A stretch of 64,000 nucleotides of DNA, from positions 1-64,000 of the forward strand of contig JBPOJF010000009.1 in assembly GCA_052033915.1 (NCBI GenBank), written 5' to 3'. The DNA comes from CALMZY01 sp052033915. GTDB taxonomy: Bacteria; Verrucomicrobiota; Kiritimatiellia; CAIQIC01; JAGNIJ01. The position numbers and the translations under genes were made by a program. Positions 34,910 to 42,762 of the stretch are shown in pieces; the first letter of the stretch is position 1; the number at the start of each line of letters is the position of its first letter. The notes under the pieces were generated by a model that made no database searches, was not told the origin of the DNA, and worked only from the letters and a program-made list of their open reading frames with translations.

Positions 34910-34964
34910 CCCGTCTGCTCGGTCCGGCTTGGAAATCCCACCGCAAACAGCGGTGGGTTTTTTT
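34823..34964 (+). promoter_or_regulatory. Transcription attenuator controlling leuA
   Basis: Terminator: CCCACCGC (34937-34944), loop AAACA, GCGGTGGG (34950-34957) and seven Ts (34958-34964). The 3' arm GCGGTGGG occurs as an exact copy at 34889-34896, so it can pair with CCCACCGC to form an antiterminator. That upstream copy overlaps a segment (34884-34891) able to pair with CGCCGCGC at 34823-34830 instead. This gives the 1:2, 2:3 and 3:4 arrangement of ribosome-mediated attenuation, with the Leu codons between segments 1 and 2. Confidence 0.75.
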
Positions 34965-35015
34965 ATTGGTTAACACGGCAAACAACATACACTTCGAACA
35001 AATTAAGGGTGAAAC

Positions 35016-36602
35016 ATGACAGCGAAGCATGACGAGACGAAGAGGGTGATCATTTTTGATACGACGCTGCGCGACGGGGAGCAGTGCCCCGGCGCGAGCA
35101 TGGGGATGACAGAGAAGATGGAGGTGGCCCGGCAGATTGCCCGTCTGAACGTGGACATCATCGAGGCGGGCTTCCCCATTGCATCGCCGGGCGACTTCGA
35201 GGCGGTGCATGCGATCGCGTCCACGATCAAGAACACGCGGATTGCGGGCCTGGCCCGCTGCCTGCCCAAGGACATCGAGCGCGCGGGAGAGGCGATCGAA
35301 CCGGCCGGAAAACGCGGCCGGATCCACGTCTTCCTGGCGACGTCCGCCATTCACCGGAAGTTCAAGCTGAAGAAGGCCAAGCATGAAATCGTCAAGCAGG
35401 CCGTTTGGGGCGTGAAATACGCGCTGAAGTACTGTGACGACGTGCAGTTCAGCCCGGAGGACGCCTCCCGCACGGAGCCGGATTTCCTGGCGGAAGTCTG
35501 CGAGGCCGTGATCGATGCCGGCGCGAAGACGGTCAACATTCCCGACACGGTGGGCTACGCCGTGCCGGTCGAGTTCGGCCGGCTGATCGCGTACCTGATG
35601 GAGCATGTGCCGAACATCGGCCAGGCGATCATTCATGTTCATTGCCACAACGACCTGGGCCTGGCCGTGGCCAACTCGCTGGCGGCCGTGCGCAACGGCG
35701 CGCGCGGCGTCGAGTGCACCGTCAACGGGCTGGGCGAGCGCGCGGGCAACTGCTCGCTGGAAGAGTTCGTCATGGGACTGAAGGTGCGGGGCGACCAGTA
35801 CAACCATTGCTGGACCGGCGTGGACACGCGCGAGCTGTACCGCGCCAGCCGCCTGGTCAGCCAGATGGCCGGCATGATTGTCCAGCGGAACAAGGCCATC
35901 GTCGGCGCGAACGCCTTCGCCCACGAATCCGGCATTCACCAGGACGGCATCATGAAGGAGCGCACGACCTACGAGATCATGGCGCCGGAAGACGTCGGCA
36001 TCTCCGGGTCCGAGCTGGTGCTGGGCAAGCACTCCGGCCGTCACGCGCTGTTTGCGCGGCTGTCGCAGATGGGCTTTTCCGTGAAGGACGACCGGAAGGA
36101 GGGCGTCTATGACCTGTTCAAGAAGCTGGCCGACAAGAAGAAGTTCATCTACGACGACGACCTGATCGCGATCATGCGCGAGCAGATGACGGAGGTTCCG
36201 CAGATCTACGAGTTGGAATATCTGCACGTCAGCACCGGCACGAGCACGGTGCCGACCGCCACTGTTCGCTTGAAGAAAGAGGGCAAGACGAAGCAGGATT
36301 CCGCGTGCGGCGCCGGCCCGGTGGACGCGGCGCTCAAGACGATCGACCGGATCACCGGTATGCCGGGCGATCTGAGGGACTACTCCATCCAGGCCGTGAC
36401 GCGCGGCGAGGACGCCGTGGGCGAGGTGAGCGTGACCGTGGCGTTCGGGAAGAGCTTCATACCCGCCAAGGCCGCCAGCACGGACATTGTGGAGGCCAGC
36501 GCGAAGGCGTACCTGAACGCCCTGAACAGCTACCTGTTCGCGCGGGCCGCGGGGAAGAGCGGGAAGAAGAAGGTGAAGCGCATCGCCGGCGGGCAGCCGT
36601 AG
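35016..36602 (+). CDS. leuA: 2-isopropylmalate synthase
   Basis: 528 residues, full length. It condenses 2-ketoisovalerate with acetyl-CoA, the first committed step of leucine synthesis. HMGL-like catalytic domain: IIFDTTLRDGEQCPGASMGM (metal-binding RD), VHCHNDLGLAVANSLAA (HxH metal ligands) and NGLGERAGNCSLEE. The C-terminal LeuA allosteric domain is present (DLRDYSIQAVTRGEDAVGEV), which in the family binds leucine for feedback control. Together with the attenuator this gives two levels of leucine control. ATG 35016 is preceded by AAGGGTG. leuB, leuC and leuD are not in the window. Confidence 0.95.
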   Translation: MTAKHDETKRVIIFDTTLRDGEQCPGASMGMTEKMEVARQIARLNVDIIEAGFPIASPGDFEAVHAIASTIKNTRIAGLARCLPKDIERAGEAIEPAGKRGRIHVFLATSAIHRKFKLKKAKHEIVKQAVWGVKYALKYCDDVQFSPEDASRTEPDFLAEVCEAVIDAGAKTVNIPDTVGYAVPVEFGRLIAYLMEHVPNIGQAIIHVHCHNDLGLAVANSLAAVRNGARGVECTVNGLGERAGNCSLEEFVMGLKVRGDQYNHCWTGVDTRELYRASRLVSQMAGMIVQRNKAIVGANAFAHESGIHQDGIMKERTTYEIMAPEDVGISGSELVLGKHSGRHALFARLSQMGFSVKDDRKEGVYDLFKKLADKKKFIYDDDLIAIMREQMTEVPQIYELEYLHVSTGTSTVPTATVRLKKEGKTKQDSACGAGPVDAALKTIDRITGMPGDLRDYSIQAVTRGEDAVGEVSVTVAFGKSFIPAKAASTDIVEASAKAYLNALNSYLFARAAGKSGKKKVKRIAGGQP

Positions 36603-36609
36603 AGGCTGG

Positions 36610-36660
36610 CCCTGGACGCCTGACCCCGGACGCTGGGGACCGACTCGCAAGCGTCCAGGG
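36610..36660 (+). terminator. Long-stem hairpin after leuA
   Basis: CCCTGGACGC (36610-36619) pairs perfectly with GCGTCCAGGG (36651-36660). An alternative inner stem GGACGCT/AGCGTCC shares the same right arm. No U-tract. Confidence 0.4.
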
Positions 36661-36693
36661 TCAAGTCGCCCCCGAATATCATTGCGATATTTT

Positions 36694-36737
36694 TCCAATC
36701 GTTGGAAAATCCGGCCGTTGTTTTTCCAATGTTTGGA
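36694..36737. repeat. Paired TCCAA-N3-TTGGA palindromes, copy 3
   Basis: TCCAATCGTTGGA (36694-36706) and TCCAATGTTTGGA (36725-36737), both perfect in the arms, start 31 bases apart. Both are flanked by T and A runs. Located between leuA and aroE on the same strand. Confidence 0.9.
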
Positions 36738-36802
36738 AGAAGCAGATGCGGCCTGGTTCCGCGTTCCCGCGAGGACGAGGACGAGAACGACGACGAGGCG
36801 CT

Positions 36803-37672
36803 GTGAACATCACCGGTCATACCCAAGCCTTCGCGGTCCTTGGCCATCCCATCGGCCATACGCTTTCGCCCGTCATGCACAACACGGCGATCGCGGCGCT
36901 GAAGATGGACGCGATCTATCTGGCGTTCGATGTTCATCCGGACCGGCTCATGGACGTGCTGGGCGCGATGCGGGAGATGGGGTTCGGCGGCGCGAACCTC
37001 ACGGCGCCGCTCAAGGAAGTCGCCTTCCGCGGGCTGGCGAAGCTCGATGAGTCGGCCCGACTTCTCGGCGCGGTGAACACGGTCCGGTTCGCGCCGGACG
37101 GGACGGTCGGTTTCAATACGGACGGGGCGGGATTTCTCAAGGCGGTTGAAGAGGCGTTCGGCGGGCCGGTGGCCGGCAAGTCGGTTTTTGTCCTCGGCGC
37201 GGGCGGCGCGGGCCGCGCCGTCGCGCTGGCGTGCGCGGGCGCCGGGGTGACGGCGATTTCCGTGTGCGATGCGGATGTCGCGCGCAGCCGCACGCTGGCG
37301 GTCGAGATCGAGACGAGGTTTTCCATCGAGACGATCCATGAGGTCGCCGTCGGGCCGGGGCAGGCGGATGCCGCGCGCAAGGCGGAGATCGTCATCCAGG
37401 CGACGCCCGTCGGGATGAAGGAGGGCGAGCCCTCGCTGCTGGGGCCGGACGCGTTCCGGGAAGGGCAGTGGGCGTTCGACCTGATTTATATGTATCCGGA
37501 AACGGCGTTCATGAAGGCGGCGAAGAGGGGCGGGGCGCAGGCGGCCAACGGGCTGGGCATGCTGTTGCACCAGGGGGCGGCGGCCTTCGAGATCTGGACC
37601 GGCGTGAAGCCGCCGGCGGATGCGATGCGGAAGGCGTTGGAAAGGGAAGTCTATGGCGGGAAAAATGCGTAG
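36803..37672 (+). CDS. aroE: Shikimate dehydrogenase
   Basis: 289 residues from GTG 36803 with GAGG 5 bases upstream; ATG 36746 is the alternative but reads a low-complexity Arg-rich tail. It reduces 3-dehydroshikimate to shikimate with NADPH. Family motifs: AVLGHPIGHTLSPVMHNTAI, GGANLTAPLKEVAF (catalytic Lys/Asp region), GAVNTVRF, VLGAGGAGRAVALAC (nucleotide-binding) and ANGLGMLLHQGAAAFEIWTG. aroK lies 1.3 kb downstream on the same strand. Confidence 0.93.
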   Translation: MNITGHTQAFAVLGHPIGHTLSPVMHNTAIAALKMDAIYLAFDVHPDRLMDVLGAMREMGFGGANLTAPLKEVAFRGLAKLDESARLLGAVNTVRFAPDGTVGFNTDGAGFLKAVEEAFGGPVAGKSVFVLGAGGAGRAVALACAGAGVTAISVCDADVARSRTLAVEIETRFSIETIHEVAVGPGQADAARKAEIVIQATPVGMKEGEPSLLGPDAFREGQWAFDLIYMYPETAFMKAAKRGGAQAANGLGMLLHQGAAAFEIWTGVKPPADAMRKALEREVYGGKNA

Positions 37673-37679
37673 TTCCCGA

Positions 37680-37708
37680 TTTCAGGTTTCACGTTTCACG
37701 TTTCGGAA
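37680..37708. repeat. GTTTCAC-type short tandem repeats
   Basis: CAGGTTTCACGTTTCACGTT occupies most of the 57-base gap between aroE and the prepilin peptidase gene. Related runs lie at 19716 and 56633. Confidence 0.4.
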
Positions 37709-37729
37709 CACCCAGGAGCGTTGACCGGT

Positions 37730-38554
37730 ATGGATGTCGCCACGTTCTTCTTCATCTACTTCTCCGTGCTCGTGTTCTTCATCGGCGCGTGCATCGGCAG
37801 TTTCCTGAACGTCTGCATCTACCGCATTCCGCGCGAGGAATCGGTCGTGGCCCCGCGATCGCATTGTCCGCACTGCAACAAGATGATTCCGTGGAACGAC
37901 AACATTCCGCTGGTAAGTTACCTTCTGCTGGCCGGCCGTTGCCGCGTCTGCAAGAACGTGATTTCCGTGCGCTACTTCCTGGTGGAACTGATGACCGCCG
38001 TCCTCTTCCTGCTGGTCTGGCTGCACTACGGGTTCGACGCGCGCACGCCGGTGTACTGGATGGTCATCTCCGGATTGATTCTCGGCACGTTCGTGGATTT
38101 CGATCATATGATTATCCCGGACCGCGTGAGCCTGGGCGGTGTGGCGGCGGGGCTCGTGCTGAGTCCCCTGATTCCTTCCCTGCACGATGCCCTGCGTCCG
38201 CTGGACGGGCTGATTGCCGCGCTGATCGGGCTGGTTGCGGGTTCGGGTATTCTTTGGGGGGTTGGATTTCTCGGCAAGCTGGTGTTCAGAAAGGAAGCGA
38301 TGGGGATGGGGGATGTCAAATTGCTGGGCGGGTTGGGGGCGTTGTTGGGGTGGCAGGCCGTGTTGTTCATCATCATGGTCTCGGCGCTGGTCGGGTCCTG
38401 CGTGGGAATGGGCTTGATCTTCAGTCGCTGCAAGAAATGGCGCAGCCGCATTCCGTACGGGCCCTATCTGGCCCTGGCCGCTGTGGTCTGGATTTTGTGG
38501 GGTAAAGGGTGGTGGGACGCGTACTTTGCCTGGGTTGTGGACGGAACGCTTTGA
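37730..38554 (+). CDS. Prepilin leader peptidase / N-methyltransferase
   Basis: 274 residues from ATG 37730 (TTG 37721 is in frame and closer to GGAG). Polytopic inner-membrane aspartyl protease that cleaves and N-methylates type IV pilins and type II secretion pseudopilins. The N-terminal GACIGSFLNVCIYRIPRE and the zinc-binding CPHC...CRVC of the methylase domain are intact. The two catalytic Asp regions are FVDFDHMIIPD and GMGDVKLLG. No pilin genes are nearby. Confidence 0.93.
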   Translation: MDVATFFFIYFSVLVFFIGACIGSFLNVCIYRIPREESVVAPRSHCPHCNKMIPWNDNIPLVSYLLLAGRCRVCKNVISVRYFLVELMTAVLFLLVWLHYGFDARTPVYWMVISGLILGTFVDFDHMIIPDRVSLGGVAAGLVLSPLIPSLHDALRPLDGLIAALIGLVAGSGILWGVGFLGKLVFRKEAMGMGDVKLLGGLGALLGWQAVLFIIMVSALVGSCVGMGLIFSRCKKWRSRIPYGPYLALAAVVWILWGKGWWDAYFAWVVDGTL

Positions 38555-38586
38555 TATGGCGCAACTTGGGTTGTGAACTTTTTTAG

Positions 38587-38592
38587 TATAAT
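38587..38592 (+). promoter_or_regulatory. -10 box of cspA
   Basis: A perfect TATAAT, with TTGGGT 15 bases upstream as a poor -35. It gives a cspA leader of about 70 bases ending in GGGGAGG. Confidence 0.5.
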
Positions 38593-38666
38593 CGAAACAT
38601 TCCTCTTGTAATCCACCCACCGAACGCAAAAATAGACCTATTCAGTCAAGGGGAGGTTGCGAAGCA

Positions 38667-38888
38667 ATGGCTAATGGCACGGTCAAATGGTTTAACGAGA
38701 AAAAAGGGTTCGGATTCATCATTCCGGACGGAATGAATCAGGATGTTTTTGTCCACTACTCCGCCATTCAGGGAGATGGATTCAAGACATTGAACGAAGG
38801 CGACAAAGTCCAGTTTGAAATCTTTCAGGATGTGAAAGGCGCCCGCGCGAAGGACGTTGTGCGCGTGGCGGATGTGCCGCAGGCGTAG
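38667..38888 (+). CDS. Cold-shock domain protein
   Basis: 73 residues. A single OB-fold cold-shock domain: NGTVKWFNEKKGFGFIIPDG (RNP1) and DVFVHYSAI (RNP2), with the nucleic-acid-binding aromatics in place. The insertion YSAIQGDGFKTLNEG is normal for the family. It acts as an RNA chaperone in the cytoplasm. Strong GGGGAGG ribosome-binding site, own promoter and own terminator, so monocistronic. Confidence 0.95.
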   Translation: MANGTVKWFNEKKGFGFIIPDGMNQDVFVHYSAIQGDGFKTLNEGDKVQFEIFQDVKGARAKDVVRVADVPQA

Positions 38889-38919
38889 TTCGCCGGCGAT
38901 GATCTGCGGGTAGATCTGT

Positions 38920-38953
38920 GGGGCTCAACCTGAACAAGGAAGGGCCCCTTTTT
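38920..38953 (+). terminator. Intrinsic terminator of the cold-shock gene
   Basis: GGGGC (38920-38924) pairs with GCCCC (38944-38948), followed by TTTTT (38949-38953). The stem is short but the position, 31 bases past the stop, fits. Confidence 0.6.
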
Positions 38954-38972
38954 CTTGGACGGGTTCAGGGCC

Positions 38973-39491
38973 ATGAAGACAAACATCATTTTGGTTGGGT
39001 TCATGGGAACCGGCAAAAGCGCGACCGGCCGGCTGGTCGCCAAGCGGCTTGAACGCCCGCTGATCGACATGGACGCCGAAATTGAGCGGCGGGAAGGCCG
39101 CAAAATAGGCGATATTTTCGAGAAGGACGGCGAGCGTTATTTCCGCCAGGTTGAGCGCGAAGTCGTGAAGGAGCTGTGCGAGCGGAAAAACCTGGTTGTT
39201 GCGGCCGGCGGCGGGGTCGTGATCAACCCCGAGAATATTCACGATTTCAGCCGTACCGGCGTGGTCATTTGCCTGAGCGCAAGCCCGTCGGTCATTCTTC
39301 AGCGCGTCGCCGCCGAGACGCATCGGCCGCTCATCGAGGGCGGCGAGAAGGCGAAAAAAATCACGGATCTCCTGGAAGCCCGCAAACCCCTCTACGACGC
39401 CATTACGCACCAGGTGGATACCACGCATCTTTCCTCCGACCGCGCCGCCGACCGCGTGATCGAGATTTACGAGGCGGCGGCGAAGGAATAA
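38973..39491 (+). CDS. aroK: Shikimate kinase
   Basis: 172 residues from ATG 38973; an in-frame TTG at 38955 is the alternative. It phosphorylates shikimate at the 3-OH using ATP. Walker A GFMGTGKSATG, DMDAEIERREGRKIGDIFEK (shikimate-binding Asp/Arg), VAAGGGVV and the lid Arg in ETHRPLIEG are all present. It follows the cold-shock gene terminator closely, so its promoter must lie within the cspA 3' region or transcription reads through. Confidence 0.93.
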   Translation: MKTNIILVGFMGTGKSATGRLVAKRLERPLIDMDAEIERREGRKIGDIFEKDGERYFRQVEREVVKELCERKNLVVAAGGGVVINPENIHDFSRTGVVICLSASPSVILQRVAAETHRPLIEGGEKAKKITDLLEARKPLYDAITHQVDTTHLSSDRAADRVIEIYEAAAKE

Positions 39492-39493
39492 CC

Positions 39494-39620
39494 CTCGAAA
39501 TGACGAGTGGCTAATGACGAATGACGAGTGAATGACGAAATCCGAATGATGGGGATCGCTTCGTTCGGCGTTCGGTCATTGGATATTTATTCGTCATTCG
39601 TGCTTGGGCATTAGGCATTG
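39494..39620. repeat. Imperfect inverted repeat built of AATGACGA units
   Basis: The left arm carries AATGACGAATGACGAG and GAATGACGAAATCCGAATG. The right arm carries TTCGGTCATTGG and TTCGTCATTCGTGC, then GGCATTAGGCATT, roughly the complement. It looks like a non-coding miniature palindromic element. It fills most of the 39492-39732 gap between aroK and the TPR gene. Confidence 0.65.
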
Positions 39621-39637
39621 CCGCGTTCATAATGGAC

Positions 39638-39682
39638 CGCAGGCCGGGGGTTCGTCTTTTCCCGGCTTGCGTTTTGCGGTCC
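39638..39682 (+). terminator. Terminator after aroK
   Basis: CGCAGGCCGGG (39638-39648) pairs with CCCGGCTTGCG (39661-39671) with one G-U, followed by TTTT. An outer stem GGACCGCA/TGCGGTCC encloses it. Confidence 0.7.
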
Positions 39683-39732
39683 GCAACGGCATAAATACGC
39701 CACTTTCGTCACAAGTTCTTCAAAATTAAGGA

Positions 39733-40533
39733 ATGGCTGCCATGGTTGATGAACCGAAACAGGAACAGAAGGCGGGGCCCGCGGCGGCTCCTGAAACGAC
39801 TTCCCAGAGCGAGAAAGAGACGTTGCTGGCTCTTTTCCGCGAGCACATTCAGCCCATCCTGATCGGTGTTGTGATCGCGGTGGGGCTCCTGCTCGCGTAC
39901 GGGGCGTACAAGAATTACAAGCAGTCCACGGCCATGCGCGCTTCGCAGTTGTTGATGAGTTCGCAGAGCCCGGAGCAGTTGCAGCAGGTGATCAGCCAGT
40001 ATCCGACCACTCCCTCCGCGCCGATCGCCATGCTGACGCTTGCTTCGGAGTACTTCCGGTCCGGCCAATACGATCTGGCCCAGTTCACGTATGCGCAGTT
40101 CCAGCAGAAGTTTCCCAAACACCCGATGGCGGCGGCCGCCGATCTCGGGAAGGCCCAGTGCATGGAAGCGTCCGGCCAGCTCGACCAGGCGTTGACGGCG
40201 TACGAGGCGTTCGCGGCGGCAAATCCCGGCCATTTCCTCTCGGCATCCGCCATTTTCGGCAAGGGCCGGTGCCTGGCGCAAATGGGCCGTTACGCGGAAT
40301 CCAAGGCGGTTTATGAGGACTATGTTGCCGCGAACCCCGAAAGCGGATGGGTTCCGCTGGCGGATTCGGCGATGTTGTTCGTGGACAAGGATTTGCGCGC
40401 CCAGCAGAAGAAACCGGCTTCACCCGCGCCCGTGCAGGCGCCGGTTATGACCGCGATTCCGGAGCCTTCGGAGGTTCCGGTTCTGGAGAATCCGGTTCCG
40501 ATGTCTCCTTCAGAACCAGCCGTCGCGCACTGA
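39733..40533 (+). CDS. Membrane-anchored TPR protein (YfgM-like)
   Basis: 266 residues. A hydrophilic N-terminus, one membrane helix (PILIGVVIAVGLLLAYGAYK), then periplasmic tetratricopeptide repeats (FRSGQYDLAQFTYAQFQQKF, EASGQLDQALTAYEAFAAAN and MGRYAESKAVYEDYVAANPE). This architecture matches YfgM-type ancillary translocon/chaperone proteins, but identity is not certain. A Pro-rich tail (KKPASPAPVQAP...) overlaps the convergent CpXC gene by 89 bases. Confidence 0.75.
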   Translation: MAAMVDEPKQEQKAGPAAAPETTSQSEKETLLALFREHIQPILIGVVIAVGLLLAYGAYKNYKQSTAMRASQLLMSSQSPEQLQQVISQYPTTPSAPIAMLTLASEYFRSGQYDLAQFTYAQFQQKFPKHPMAAAADLGKAQCMEASGQLDQALTAYEAFAAANPGHFLSASAIFGKGRCLAQMGRYAESKAVYEDYVAANPESGWVPLADSAMLFVDKDLRAQQKKPASPAPVQAPVMTAIPEPSEVPVLENPVPMSPSEPAVAH

Positions 40534-41179
40534 TATAGGGCCCCGGAAACAGCTCGAGCAGGGTCGGCGTCTGGTCGTCCTTGTCGAACATCTCGCACAG
40601 CGCCGTATAGGTTTTCCGGTCATAATGCAGGATGGATTCCAGTTTCCTGGATTCGGCGTCCTGGACCACGAAACAGAGGGCTTCGGGCGTTGAATCCTCC
40701 GCGTTGAACAGCAGGATTTTCCGGGCCGGATTCACCTTGCCCGCGTTTCGGGTGTAAATCAGGTACTTGATGTACTCGATGATCCGCTCATTCAATCCCG
40801 CGTCCCGCAGGAAGATGCGTTCGACAAGTTCGGTGCGGCTGAACACCAGCGAGACATCCGGCGCGGGAATGTCCTGGGGCATCAAGCCCGACAACCGGCC
40901 CAGCGATTCCGTGAACTCCTGTTCTCCGGCCTCGACGGCGCCTTCCCCCGCGGGGATCTGGTAAATCATGATGCGCTGCGCGGGATCGTGGTAGAGCAGG
41001 GGCTTGTCCACCCGGAACGTCAGTCCGCATGGCTCACACGTTACCGTGTTCATCCGGTTCGCCATCAGAAGTTCCTTGAGATCAGGGTGCGTTTGCACGT
41101 TGATGGACTCGTAGAGCTCCACGCTTTGCTCGTGCCGGCACTTCGGACAACGAATGTTATATGTTTTCTGCTTCGACAT
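40445..41179 (-). CDS. CpXC-domain protein
   Basis: 244 residues. The N-terminal CpXC domain has two Cys pairs (IRCPKCRHEQSVELYESINV... and VTCEPCGLTFRVDKPLLYHD), likely a zinc ribbon. The remaining ~150 residues have no recognised motif and end in an acidic/Pro tail (SEPDSPEPEPPKAPES) encoded inside the antisense overlap with the TPR gene. Function unknown in the family. Confidence 0.75.
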   Translation of the reverse strand: MSKQKTYNIRCPKCRHEQSVELYESINVQTHPDLKELLMANRMNTVTCEPCGLTFRVDKPLLYHDPAQRIMIYQIPAGEGAVEAGEQEFTESLGRLSGLMPQDIPAPDVSLVFSRTELVERIFLRDAGLNERIIEYIKYLIYTRNAGKVNPARKILLFNAEDSTPEALCFVVQDAESRKLESILHYDRKTYTALCEMFDKDDQTPTLLELFPGPYISARRLVLKETSEPDSPEPEPPKAPESRS

Positions 41180-41386
41180 GGCTGACCCGCAAGTGTCCGG
41201 GCAAGGTAGCGGTTCAGGCCTGATCCGTCAATGCGGGAGGGGGCGAGATGCCGGAGTCATCGAGGGTTGAAGGGATGGGGCTGCTTGATCGCTTCCCACA
41301 CCCCTGTAATTCCGCCCTTGCAGTCCGGCGGCAGGTTCTATAAAGTGCCCCGTTTCAGTGGGATAACCCAGAGCAGAGGAGTATTC

Positions 41387-42040
41387 ATGAGTATTCTCGA
41401 TACAATCAAGGCGTTTTTCTCGGGCGGAAGCCGGTCCGGCAAGATTTATATCATCGATGCCGCTCAGTTGTCCGGCGGCGGCAATGAGCGGCTGGGCCCG
41501 CGCGAGCAGGTTCAGGTTCTTCAGCAGCTTTCTCGCTTTGTCGAAAAGGAGAAGATTGGCGTTCAGGCGGTCTTCGAAGGGCGGGCGCTTCGGGAAGTGG
41601 CCCACGGCGAAAACTACGGCGGGGTGCAGGTATTTTTCGCGGACAACACGGCCAACCTGCACAAACTGCTTTTGGCCCTTCTGAAGAAGAGCCGGAATGC
41701 GGTCCTTGTGACAGGCACCCGACAGGTTGAAGAGCGCGCGATCTCGATGGGCGCGCTGACCCTGCGGCCTTCGACGTTCCGCAAAGCGTTTGAAAACGGG
41801 GGGGGCGGCGGTGAGCGTGGCGGAGAACGTGGCGGACGGGAGCGGCGACGGGGTGATCGGCGGCGACAGCCTCGGCAGCAGCGCGCCGCTCAGGAAACGC
41901 AGGCCCAGCAAGCGCCCCAGCAGGGCGACGTCAAGCCGGAATCTGCGGCCCCGGCCAATGGCGCCGGCGAGAAGCCCCCGCAAGGGAACCCGCCGAAGGC
42001 GAACGATCCGGTCAGGAATCTGATCGATCTGGTGGAGTAA
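41387..42040 (+). CDS. NYN/PIN-like protein with Arg-Gly-rich tail
   Basis: 217 residues from ATG 41387 (AGGAG upstream). Residues 20-140 resemble YacP/NYN nucleases: KIYIIDAAQLSGGG, VQAVFEGR, VQVFFADNTANLHKLLLAL, AVLVTGTRQVEERAISMGAL and LRPSTFRKAF. Two acidic positions are kept (IIDA, FADN), but the usual TSD acid is TGT and VFD is VFE, so catalysis is uncertain. The tail is Gly/Arg-rich (GGGGGERGGERGGRERRRGD) and then Gln/Pro-rich, suggesting RNA binding. Ends convergent with hpt. The 41180-41386 gap shows no gene. Confidence 0.6.
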   Translation: MSILDTIKAFFSGGSRSGKIYIIDAAQLSGGGNERLGPREQVQVLQQLSRFVEKEKIGVQAVFEGRALREVAHGENYGGVQVFFADNTANLHKLLLALLKKSRNAVLVTGTRQVEERAISMGALTLRPSTFRKAFENGGGGGERGGERGGRERRRGDRRRQPRQQRAAQETQAQQAPQQGDVKPESAAPANGAGEKPPQGNPPKANDPVRNLIDLVE

Positions 42041-42052
42041 GGGTCAGTCTAA

Positions 42053-42077
42053 AGTCCAAGGTAGAAGACTTTGGACT
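42053..42077. terminator. Hairpin between convergent NYN-like and hpt genes
   Basis: AGTCCAA (42053-42059) pairs with TTGGACT (42071-42077). The hpt stop codon overlaps the right arm. No U-tract. Same core arms as the 34738 palindrome. Confidence 0.45.
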
Positions 42078-42618
42078 ACTCCGTAAACGTCACCTTCGCG
42101 ATGTGCGGCAGTTCGCGGTAATACCCGTCGTAATCCAACCCGTAGCCTACCACGAACATATCCTCGATCGTGAAGCCGACATGGTCCGCCACGAAGGGCA
42201 CGATGCGTCGGCTGGGCTTGTCCAGCAGCGTACAGGTTTTGACCTCCTGGGCGCCTTTGTCCAGCAGGTGTTTCCGGGCGAACGAAAGCGTCCGGCCCGT
42301 ATCGAGAATGTCGTCCACCAGCAGAACCGTCGAGCCGCGCACATCGAGCGAAATATCCTTGGCCACATGGACATGCCCGGTTGATTTCGTGCCCGAGTAG
42401 TAGCTTTCCAGAGTGATGAAATCGATTCGCGGATGCACGTCGTGCTTGTAGAGATCGCGGACGAGGTCGGCCAGGAACACGAAACTCCCGCGGAGGATGC
42501 CGATCATGGCGAAGTTCTCCGCGCGGCAGTCGGGCGCCATGGATTCCACGAGCAGATTGACGCGCTGCTGGATTTTCGCAGAGCTGAACAGGACATCGCG
42601 AATGTGATGCGGGCGCAT
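42076..42618 (-). CDS. hpt: Hypoxanthine phosphoribosyltransferase
   Basis: 180 residues, normal length. It converts hypoxanthine (or guanine) and PRPP to IMP (GMP). The PRPP-binding loop VLLVDDILDTGRTL is intact, as are ILRGSFVFLADL and the flexible loop LESYYSGTKSTG. The C-terminal purine-binding region (FVADHVGFTIEDMFVVGYGL) with DYDGYYR matches HPRT. Divergent from the lipoprotein gene at 42763. Confidence 0.93.
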   Translation of the reverse strand: MRPHHIRDVLFSSAKIQQRVNLLVESMAPDCRAENFAMIGILRGSFVFLADLVRDLYKHDVHPRIDFITLESYYSGTKSTGHVHVAKDISLDVRGSTVLLVDDILDTGRTLSFARKHLLDKGAQEVKTCTLLDKPSRRIVPFVADHVGFTIEDMFVVGYGLDYDGYYRELPHIAKVTFTE

Positions 42619-42762
42619 GGGGGAACAATATCAGGGTTGTGACGGTTCGCCAACTCACATCGTCCGGCAATTCGAGGACGGGTGCGAGGGCGATATCCGC
42701 CTTGCATTACCCGCGCAAATCGGCTTAAACAGGCTCCGAAATCAGTCCCGGAAAGGACCATC

